Shown here: one piece after another, positions 1-6,043 of the stretch
Layout of the letters: every line of letters begins with the position of its first letter
Numbering within the stretch: position 1 is the stretch's first letter
NCBI GenBank assembly: GCA_017471245.1
Contig: JAFUVB010000029.1
Span: 1 to 64,000, forward strand
Direction: 5' to 3'
DNA length: 64,000 bases
Source of the DNA: Prevotella sp.
GTDB taxonomy: Bacteria; Bacteroidota; Bacteroidia; Bacteroidales; Bacteroidaceae
Translations under genes and position numbers: made by a program
Notes under the pieces: generated by a model
What the model saw: the letters and a program-made list of their open reading frames with translations, nothing else
Databases searched by the model: none
What the model was told of the DNA's origin: nothing

Positions 1-740
1 ATCATGCCCAGCAGATGACACTTTATATGACGGCTGGTAATCAGACGGACGAAATCGGCACAGGTAAACCAACTGTCCACCAGCAGATAGTCGAAACGGA
101 TGCCACGCTTGATGGCGTACTTTACCATGTCAATGGCCTTGTCGGTCTTCTTCATGGTGTACTCCTTGATGCGCTCCTCAACACTCTGACCCGTATAGTC
201 GGCAGAGAAACGCTCACTGCGCTGCTTGTCCGTCAGGCCCTGCTTCTTGTCGGGCTTCCGGCCTTCCTCTCCGTGGAGAGAGAAGTCAAGGAACAGTTGG
301 CTCATACCGTCACTCAGCAGCAGCGTCAGACACTTGTAGCCCAGGATACTCTTGTGTTCAAGGTGAGAGAAAATCTTGCCGATGAACTCACTCTTGCGAC
401 CGCTCTTCGGAGCGTCCGTATCATCAATAATCAGGCAGACAGGCTTGTCATGCGGAGCCTCTGTGCTGCGGCTGATTTTCCTCAGCAGCTGGAGGTTCAT
501 CGCATAGAGCAGCTTGCGCCACTTAACGTTACCATCATTCATAAAACGATAGAACATGTCTTTCTCACAACTGAACAGGCGGCTTAAGGATGAGCCTGAG
601 TATTGGTATGCATTCCTGACGACGAAGAACGGGAACAGCATCAGCAGGTTCAGCACCTGCACGTTCGTGAACTTGCAGTTCTCCTTCTTCTCTGCTCCGA
701 TCTGCTTCGGACGTATGTTTATGCACTCCATGACTCTCAT
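1..740 (-). CDS. IS4-clan DDE transposase, 3' end missing
   Basis: Reading the minus strand from ATG at 740 (or ATG at 731) gives about 246 residues without a stop up to the window edge. The start reads MRVMECINIRPKQIGAEKKE, followed by a cysteine- and aromatic-rich segment. CLIIDDTDAPKSGRKSE lies around residues 100-120, and the Asp pair in IDDTD is the likely first catalytic acid of the RNase H-like DDE fold. DYLLVDSWFTCADFVR near the end is the second acidic motif typical of these transposases. The third motif and C-terminus lie off the window. Plus-strand reading frames across the gene are antisense shadows. Family assignment to the IS4 clan is from memory of similar Bacteroidetes transposases; the IS name is not known. 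Confidence 0.85.
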   Translation of the reverse strand, partial: MRVMECINIRPKQIGAEKKENCKFTNVQVLNLLMLFPFFVVRNAYQYSGSSLSRLFSCEKDMFYRFMNDGNVKWRKLLYAMNLQLLRKISRSTEAPHDKPVCLIIDDTDAPKSGRKSEFIGKIFSHLEHKSILGYKCLTLLLSDGMSQLFLDFSLHGEEGRKPDKKQGLTDKQRSERFSADYTGQSVEERIKEYTMKKTDKAIDMVKYAIKRGIRFDYLLVDSWFTCADFVRLITSRHIKCHLLGM

Positions 741-957
741 AATGGCGTTAATCGCACGATTTTTATCATTTTCTGAGAAAAAGCTTCTCAGATCTGAAAT
801 AATTGTAGTACCTTTGCTCACGGCTTCTAAGTTTGTACTTTATTCTTTGGCGAGTATAAAGTTACTCATTTTCAGTGAGTTGAGCAAACTTCGAAGCTAT
901 TTTTATTCCTATTTTATGTTAAATTATGCAGGTGTGCCATCACTTGCGAAACTTTAG
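1..957 (-). mobile_element. IS4-clan insertion sequence, partial (one end plus most of the transposase)
   Basis: The left edge of the window lies inside an insertion sequence. It holds a minus-strand DDE transposase gene and about 215 bp of non-coding sequence between its start codon and the element end. The end is placed near 957 because from about 958 the sequence reads in frame as the hydrophobic core of a lipoprotein signal peptide that closely matches a second copy at 1746. The non-coding strip has an inverted repeat (CTGAGAA at 773-779, TTCTCAG at 785-791). The other terminus and the target-site duplication are outside the window, so the exact boundary is an inference. Confidence 0.7.
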
Positions 958-960
958 ATT

Positions 961-1425
961 ATTATTTTATTTGCCCTGTTCGCCCTGATGAGCTGGGGCT
1001 TCACGGGGTGCAGCAGCGATGATTCGTACATGTCTGAAGATATATCAAGTCTGCTGCTTAGTTACAACATCAAGACTTCAAACGATCCTGGAGGGGAGTA
1101 TCAAGGAACAGTTATCGATAGTTATTACGATGAGAAACAGCAAGTGTACTGGCACAGTATATGCATTGATGAGTGGACTAACCCACAGGGGGTGGACTGG
1201 GGTAATGACAAGTCACTCTATGACTATGATGAAATGACTTTCGTTCCCGTTGTTGGCAATCGGCTTTATGTTGCCTCGTCCCTCTTTCCCGCGCGGACAT
1301 TCGTCAAAGGCCAGCGGCTGAAATTCAAGATAATGCAATACTTTACGTATCAGCCCAAAAACGCATACACCTTTAATTACTACGGAAGAGACTTCATTTG
1401 CATTAAAATGATGATACTGAAATAA
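961..1425 (+). pseudogene. Small lipoprotein, N-terminus cut off by the insertion sequence (module copy A)
   Basis: From about 961 the frame reads IIILFALFALMSWGFTGCSSDD, a lipoprotein signal with lipobox FTGC, but an in-frame TAG at 955-957 lies directly upstream, where the basic n-region should be. The paralogue at 1746 keeps MKTKRILLFSLIALMSWGFT before the same Cys, and the two genes are nearly identical over this stretch. The mature part (about 135 residues) is intact, with alternating hydrophobic strands and a GQRLKFKIMQYFTY segment resembling DQLKIRILAYTYF in the paralogue. An internal Met (988) would give a protein lacking a positively charged n-region, so export is doubtful. Function unknown; it sits directly before a degenerate protease gene. 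Confidence 0.7.
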
Positions 1426-1440
1426 CAAATACACATGGAT

Positions 1441-1749
1441 ATGAAAAGAACATACATTTTTTTTATGACATTGCTACAACACCTATTTATCCATGCGCAA
1501 TTAACTTATGGTAATGGAAACGAGGTAGTCACGCTAACTCCAGATAGTACTCAGCAATGTTTTGTTCTGGTTAATGATGAACGGAAGCTAATGCAAACAA
1601 ATGTTTCTGCGACAAATGGCAAAGATTTCATATTCATGCGAAAGAAAAAACATACGAAAGAATTTGGAAGATACCGCAATATTTATTATTTTTGCAATCG
1701 AATCATATTAGGAATCACTAAATACTCACTAAAATTAACAACAAAATGA
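1441..1749 (+). pseudogene. Remnant of a subtilase gene (module copy A), N-terminus only
   Basis: MKRTYIFFMTLLQHLFIHAQ followed by a segment with EVVTLTPDSTQQCFVLV parallels the first 45 residues of the intact subtilase at 2183 (MKRVCTIIIILSCVLNTHAQ, then FISLTPDMIPACYVQ). After about residue 60 the similarity ends and the frame runs through AT-rich promoter-like DNA to a stop that overlaps the next ATG. The pro-domain, catalytic domain and C-terminal domain are all missing. The simplest reading is a tandem duplication of lipoprotein plus protease followed by an internal deletion of about 2.2 kb. An upstream in-frame ATG at 1435 also exists; 1441 is chosen by alignment with the intact copy. 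Confidence 0.7.
1663..1695 (+). promoter_or_regulatory. Bacteroidetes-type promoter for the intact lipoprotein-subtilase module
   Basis: A -7 box TATTTTTGC (1687-1695) matches TAnnTTTG, and TTTGG at 1663-1667 stands about 20 bp upstream as a -33 box. The predicted transcript begins about 45 nt before the ATG at 1746. The promoter lies inside the remnant of the first protease copy, so the intact second module does not depend on the IS-damaged upstream copy. Confidence 0.6.
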
Positions 1750-2177
1750 AAACGAAAAGAATACTTCTTTTTAGCCTTATCGCCTTGATGAGCTGGGGCT
1801 TTACAGGGTGCAGCAGCGACGAGGAAGACTACATTGACCCTAACATTTTTGAATTTACGGATATGAAAGACTATGTTTTTACCGTAAAGATTACTAACGA
1901 TGAGTGGCCTGAAACTTTTTTTGCACAGATTATTGACGTTGCTCCGGAAATCTCTTCATCAGAGATACGACGTGAAAAGCCACATCAGTATGCATACATA
2001 TGTTTTCATAAAGATAACGCAAAAAAGCTTAGTATTAAAGAAAATGACCAGCTAAAGATTCGCATTTTAGCATATACTTATTTTTACCAGGATGGTTTTA
2101 TCTTTGCCACCCCCCTTCGTGATCTTAATGAGTACTTAATCAGTTATGTTAAGGTATTAGAAAAAATTAAAGAATAA
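1746..2177 (+). CDS. Small secreted lipoprotein, partner of the downstream subtilase (module copy B)
   Basis: The protein has 143 residues with an n-region MKTKR, a hydrophobic core and lipobox FTGC (Cys about 22), followed by SSDEED. This is the acidic stretch after the Cys that often accompanies surface export of Bacteroidetes lipoproteins. The mature part is about 120 residues of alternating beta-strand character with no recognisable family motif. The start overlaps the stop of the upstream remnant (ATGA), and the subtilase starts 5 nt after its stop, so the two are co-transcribed. The pairing is duplicated just upstream, which suggests that lipoprotein and protease work together. A protease inhibitor, anchor or folding partner are all possible; none is shown by the sequence. 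Confidence 0.8.
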   Translation: MKTKRILLFSLIALMSWGFTGCSSDEEDYIDPNIFEFTDMKDYVFTVKITNDEWPETFFAQIIDVAPEISSSEIRREKPHQYAYICFHKDNAKKLSIKENDQLKIRILAYTYFYQDGFIFATPLRDLNEYLISYVKVLEKIKE

Positions 2178-2182
2178 ATACG

Positions 2183-4633
2183 ATGAAAAGAGTCTGCACA
2201 ATCATAATTATATTAAGCTGTGTTTTGAATACTCATGCACAGTTGGGCTATTATTTAAAAGGCGAGTTTATATCGCTCACTCCTGATATGATTCCAGCTT
2301 GCTATGTGCAAGCCAAAGATGCAAATGCTGCAGATGCTGTCAAGAAGCAACTATCCAGAACAGGGGATTCTGAACTTGCATCTATAAATGCCATATCCTC
2401 ACAACAGTTCTACATAAAGGGCAACATAAAAATAGAACATGAGGGAATATATAAATCTATATTCTATAAGATTGCCGACAAAGGAGGTTATGTAGTCAAA
2501 CCAAGGATTTCTGTAGGTCTCAAAAAAGGTGCCGACATCAAAGACATTTTGAAGGAATATCCAGAGCTGTCAATAGCTAAGATTTTAAACACGCACTATC
2601 GTTTGCATTGCAATGTCAGATATTCTGACGATGTTTTGAAACTATCGATGGAACTTTCTAAGAAAGAAGAGGTTGAATGGTGTGAACCAGTTTTGAATGG
2701 TGGAATATCTACATTCGATACCTATTATCCACAGCAGTTCTATCTGCATAATACAACTTCTGCTGGATATGGCATTAATGCTGAAAAGGCATGGTATATA
2801 ACAAAAGGAACATCTAATATAACGGTTGCTGTTATTGATGAAGGTCTTGAGCCACATGATGATTTGGGTTCCCGCATATATAGCGGTTACACATGCGGCA
2901 ACGACATGGGAGCCGGTGCTCCTCAAAACTGGAATGCTAATGACCAAAAGACACATGGCATGGCTGTAGCAGGTATTATTGGAGCCACACACAATTCAAT
3001 AGGAATAAGGGGCGTGGCAGACAACATTGGTTTCCTTCCTGTAAACATTTTCCCTAATGCGGTAATACAATATTTTTGGGGAAAAACCAGCAGTATGGCT
3101 GACCCTGATGAGATTGCTGATGCCATTCGATGGGCATACCCACGTGCGGATATACTTAATTGCTCATGGGGATACAACAATTATTATACAGAAATCGCCA
3201 TTGCTATTAATGAAGCGAGAACTCTTGGCAGAAATGGAAAGGGATGTGTAATAGTTGCAGCATCGGGGAATTCACATATCGAAAATGCATACGTTGCTTT
3301 TCCTGCAAGAATGGACGGAGTTATTGCTGTTGGTGCCATAAAAGGCAATGGAGAAATCACCAGCTACAGTCAGCGAGGGGACAACATGAATCTTGTAGCA
3401 TTTGGGGGAGAAGGTGATGAAGCAATCGTTACTCTTGACAGAATGGGAACGGTTGGAAAGAATAGTGGAAACTACGATATGACTTTCAGAGGCACTTCTG
3501 CATCCTGTCCTCAGGTGGCTGGTGTTGCAGCGTTGATGCTCTCTATACGTCCTGACCTGACGGAAGAGCAGGTAAGGAACATTCTCTATGCAACGGCGAA
3601 AGATTTGGGAGCCTCCGGATATGATACCACTTACGGCTATGGCTTGGTTGATGCCTATGCAGCTTTGGATTCTATTAATCATCCAGCACGGATTTCAGGC
3701 ACTTCCGTGCTATGCTCACCTTCAACCTACGAGTTGGCGGGTCTTCCCGACGGCTATACTGTAACTTGGAATATCGGCGGGGCGGGATTCTCTATGATAC
3801 CATCGCAGCAGTCGTGCACCGTATCAAGCACAGACTACGACACTTTCAAGAGTGCAATGCTGACTGCCAATATTTATTACGAAGGACAGCTCATAAGAAC
3901 GCTCACCAAGGCTCTGTATACGCACGGTGAACTGTTCGTGGAGGGCAGGCAATATGCCCATAGCAACGGAACAGGCAGAAACTATCCTGACTGGGCATTC
4001 ACAATACCCAATATCTCGCAGGTGGTTGACGGAAGCGAGGAAGAAGGCGAGCCCATCGACCTGATAGTATTTCCATACCCAGAAGAAGGCGATTCCATCA
4101 TAACGGCAGTTCCATCACAGCCGTCGTATGCAAGCGTAGACATCAACCCGGAATGCGAAGTGAAGCTTTCATCGAAGAGTTTCTTGGGAATGAACATATC
4201 CTTCGGCACCGACAAGCCCTCGTCGTTCACGGCGGATGGGGAGCATCTAAGCTTCGTGATGCCCTATCACTCGTGGAATTATCCGTTTGTCATCAACTTC
4301 ACCAACGAAGGCGGCTGTAACGAATTCAGCCTGAACTTCCACGTTAAATCAGCACCGATACACGACATGTCGATTATCTTCAACGTAGTGAAGATAGGAT
4401 CGCAGCTGAAGATGAGCATACTGAACGGCTCGGGCGAGGATCCAGATACAGGAGCGATATATATCCCCGACTGGTCGTTCACTATCTACAACTTTGAGAC
4501 AGGAGGTTTGGTAACGTCAGGGACGGTGCATGGCGAGGCAACAACGGTGGATGTGAGCACATGGGCATCAGGCATATACATCATCAGAGCCGTTTGCAAC
4601 GGTCAGACTTACACCGTCAAGGTGTCTATATAA
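2183..4633 (+). CDS. Secreted subtilisin-like serine protease (S8) with T9SS-type C-terminal sorting domain
   Basis: The protein has 816 residues. A signal peptide ends at about residue 20 (NTHAQ). Residues 21-175 are a pro-region. The S8 catalytic domain spans about 180-500: Asp219 in AVIDEGLEPHDD, His258 in KTHGMAVAGIIG, oxyanion Asn363 in AASGNS, and Ser439 in RGTSASCPQVAG. A long beta-rich region follows. The last 80 residues end in a pattern like type A sorting domains of the type IX secretion system: WSFTIYNFETGGLV, then VDVSTWASGIYIIRA, then a Lys-Val-Ser-Ile terminus. It is therefore expected to cross the outer membrane and be cut from, or attached to, the surface. It is co-transcribed with the lipoprotein at 1746; a dead copy of the same pair lies upstream. 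The substrate is unknown. Confidence 0.92.
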   Translation: MKRVCTIIIILSCVLNTHAQLGYYLKGEFISLTPDMIPACYVQAKDANAADAVKKQLSRTGDSELASINAISSQQFYIKGNIKIEHEGIYKSIFYKIADKGGYVVKPRISVGLKKGADIKDILKEYPELSIAKILNTHYRLHCNVRYSDDVLKLSMELSKKEEVEWCEPVLNGGISTFDTYYPQQFYLHNTTSAGYGINAEKAWYITKGTSNITVAVIDEGLEPHDDLGSRIYSGYTCGNDMGAGAPQNWNANDQKTHGMAVAGIIGATHNSIGIRGVADNIGFLPVNIFPNAVIQYFWGKTSSMADPDEIADAIRWAYPRADILNCSWGYNNYYTEIAIAINEARTLGRNGKGCVIVAASGNSHIENAYVAFPARMDGVIAVGAIKGNGEITSYSQRGDNMNLVAFGGEGDEAIVTLDRMGTVGKNSGNYDMTFRGTSASCPQVAGVAALMLSIRPDLTEEQVRNILYATAKDLGASGYDTTYGYGLVDAYAALDSINHPARISGTSVLCSPSTYELAGLPDGYTVTWNIGGAGFSMIPSQQSCTVSSTDYDTFKSAMLTANIYYEGQLIRTLTKALYTHGELFVEGRQYAHSNGTGRNYPDWAFTIPNISQVVDGSEEEGEPIDLIVFPYPEEGDSIITAVPSQPSYASVDINPECEVKLSSKSFLGMNISFGTDKPSSFTADGEHLSFVMPYHSWNYPFVINFTNEGGCNEFSLNFHVKSAPIHDMSIIFNVVKIGSQLKMSILNGSGEDPDTGAIYIPDWSFTIYNFETGGLVTSGTVHGEATTVDVSTWASGIYIIRAVCNGQTYTVKVSI

Positions 4634-4674
4634 CCGCGAGACTATCCTTTTTCAACATAACGAATAGCTGCAAT

Positions 4675-4725
4675 GAAGATTTTTTCAGAAAGAGTTTTCT
4701 TAAAAACTGAAAAAATCTTCATTCT
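4675..4725 (+). terminator. Intrinsic terminator after the subtilase gene
   Basis: A perfect 14-bp inverted repeat, GAAGATTTTTTCAG (4675-4688) and CTGAAAAAATCTTC (4707-4720), lies 40 nt after the stop codon. It is followed by a pyrimidine-rich tract with repeated ATTCTTC. The stem is AT-rich, as is common in this phylum. Confidence 0.65.
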
Positions 4726-4752
4726 TCATTCTTCATTTTTCATTTAAATTCG

Positions 4753-4761
4753 TATCTTTGC
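4753..4761 (+). promoter_or_regulatory. Promoter of corA (-7 box)
   Basis: TATCTTTGC matches the Bacteroidetes -7 box TAnnTTTG exactly. Transcription would start near 4768, leaving a leader of about 195 nt before corA, much longer than the leaders of neighbouring genes. Confidence 0.7.
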
Positions 4762-4767
4762 ACCCGA

Positions 4768-4962
4768 AATCATGTCATCCGCCCACGGCGGAAGGCTTTT
4801 TATTAACTAATTAATACCAATATGGACGATTATCCGGCGGACAGTTACGAGAAAAATTTGGGCTGAGGGTTACCTTTCCGCTGGGCTAATCCTTTGCCAC
4901 TGTTGTTTAACCCACTCATTCCGAGATGCAAGGGGTGAGTAAAAAGAAAAAGGATTAGCAAT
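4768..4962 (+). promoter_or_regulatory. Structured 5' leader of corA with start-site-hiding helix and an upstream ORF
   Basis: Three helices can be drawn by eye. P1: TCCGCC/GGCGGA with a CAC loop (4778-4792), followed by a T-run. P2: CCGGCGGA (4834-4841) with TCCGCTGG (4877-4884). P3: GCTAATCCTTT (4885-4895) with AAAGGATTAGC (4949-4959), 11 perfect pairs that bury the purine-rich stretch just before the corA ATG. An inner helix ACTCATTCC/GGGGTGAGT (4914-4922, 4932-4940) uses G-U pairs. P2 and P3 abut and could stack. A 14-codon ORF covers the 5' strand of P2. The layout suggests coupling of upstream translation to corA expression; it does not match any riboswitch class I recognise. Regulation by magnesium is inference from the downstream gene. 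Confidence 0.55.
4822..4866 (+). CDS. Candidate leader peptide upstream of corA (14 residues)
   Basis: ATG at 4822 opens a frame encoding MDDYPADSYEKNLG and a TGA at 4864. Four of the 14 residues are acidic and one is proline. The ATG is preceded by AT-rich sequence, the usual initiation context in Bacteroidetes. The ORF runs through the 5' strand of helix P2 (4834-4841), so a translating ribosome would melt P2, which adjoins the helix masking the corA start. It resembles in character, not in sequence, the acidic and proline-rich MgtL leader peptide of enterobacterial mgtA, on which low magnesium destabilises ribosomes. Whether it is translated is unknown. Confidence 0.4.
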   Translation: MDDYPADSYEKNLG

Positions 4963-5889
4963 ATGAGAACATACTGGAACACAAGCAACGGCTTGAAGAC
5001 AATTCCCGAATGGGAGCCGAACTGCTGGATACAGGTGACGTGTCCGACAGAGGAAGACCAGCGCATGCTGGAAGAGACATACCACATTCCCGATTATTTC
5101 CTTCCCGACATCAGCGATACCGACGAGCGCGCCCGCTATGAATACGATGACGGATGGATGCTCATCATCCTGCGTATCCCATACGTCAAGGAAATACGCT
5201 CACGCACGCCCTATACGACGGTGCCGTTGGGTATCATCCACAAGCGCGACGTGACCATCACCGTGTGCAATTTCGAAACCAACATGATGATCGACTTCGT
5301 GAGTTTCCAGCAAAAGCGCGGCGTGGGATTCACCGACTATGTTGACATGATCTTCCGTCTGTTCCTGTCGTCGGCAGTGTGGTATCTGAAGCGACTCAAG
5401 CAAATCAACACGCTCATCGAGAAAGCCAAGCGCGACCTCGACCATAACGTGGACAATGAGAGCCTCATCGGACTGAGCCGACTGCAAGACTCGCTCACCT
5501 ATTTCAACACTTCCATACGCGGAAACGAGAACCTGCTGCAGAAACTGAAGTTCAAACTGCAGGTGGACGAGCTGGATGCCGACCTCATCGAGGATGTGAA
5601 CATCGAGATGACACAGGCGAAAGAGACAACAAGCATCTACTCTAACATTCTTGAATCCACCATGGATACCTACCAGAGCATCATCAACAACAACATGAAC
5701 AACGTGATGCGCACGCTCACCGTGGTTACCATCCTGATGATGTTCCCCACCCTTGTTGCCGGTCTGTTCGGCATGAACCTGGTGAACGGCATGGAGCACA
5801 GCAAGTTGGGATTCATCATTGCGCTGGTAATATCCATTGGCGGCAGTGTGCTCACCTGGCTGTTCCTGAAATACAAAAAACTGATTTAG
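4963..5889 (+). CDS. corA: CorA-family magnesium/divalent cation transporter
   Basis: The protein has 308 residues, normal for bacterial CorA. The N-terminal cytoplasmic domain carries DYFLPDISDTDERARYEYDD and the long helical region with RLQDSL and ETTSIYSNILEST. Two transmembrane helices lie at the C-terminus: VMRTLTVVTILMMFPTLVAG, then the signature GMN in LFGMNLVNGME, then FIIALVISIGGSVLTWLFL, ending with a basic KYKK tail. The GMN motif forms the ion entrance of the pentameric channel in this family. The gene is monocistronic with its own promoter, structured leader and terminator. Magnesium is the likely ion; cobalt or nickel cannot be excluded. Confidence 0.93.
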   Translation: MRTYWNTSNGLKTIPEWEPNCWIQVTCPTEEDQRMLEETYHIPDYFLPDISDTDERARYEYDDGWMLIILRIPYVKEIRSRTPYTTVPLGIIHKRDVTITVCNFETNMMIDFVSFQQKRGVGFTDYVDMIFRLFLSSAVWYLKRLKQINTLIEKAKRDLDHNVDNESLIGLSRLQDSLTYFNTSIRGNENLLQKLKFKLQVDELDADLIEDVNIEMTQAKETTSIYSNILESTMDTYQSIINNNMNNVMRTLTVVTILMMFPTLVAGLFGMNLVNGMEHSKLGFIIALVISIGGSVLTWLFLKYKKLI

Positions 5890-5904
5890 AAAGATTTTTG
5901 AAAA

Positions 5905-5940
5905 AAAAATCCAATTTCTTAGGATTTTTCGTTTTTTTTT
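5905..5940 (+). terminator. Intrinsic terminator after corA
   Basis: AAAAATCC (5905-5912) and GGATTTTT (5922-5929) form a short stem followed by CGTTTTTTTTT, about 15 nt after the corA stop. Confidence 0.6.
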
Positions 5941-5942
5941 AT

Positions 5943-5951
5943 TAAGTTTGC
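5943..5951 (+). promoter_or_regulatory. Promoter of the DUF349 gene (-7 box)
   Basis: TAAGTTTGC matches TAnnTTTG. It directly follows the T-tract of the corA terminator and leaves a leader of about 85 nt. Confidence 0.6.
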
Positions 5952-6043
5952 AGCCTATAATGCCATTTCTCGCTTTGTCCTGTCAAGGGAAAGAGCAAGA
6001 TGTGGCAGGAGTTTACCTTGAATTACGAACTTAAAATCATTAA

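Noticed and set aside
15..587. Plus-strand open frame of 190 codons at the left edge
   Set aside because: It is antisense to the transposase reading frame, which has clear family motifs on the minus strand; the plus-strand translation has no motif.
556..957. Plus-strand open frame of 133 codons over the IS end
   Set aside because: It runs over the transposase start on the opposite strand and AT-rich terminal DNA; no recognisable protein.
4768..4962. Known riboswitch class (M-box or yybP-ykoY) upstream of corA
   Set aside because: I could not find the conserved core motifs of either class; the leader is reported as an unassigned structured element instead.
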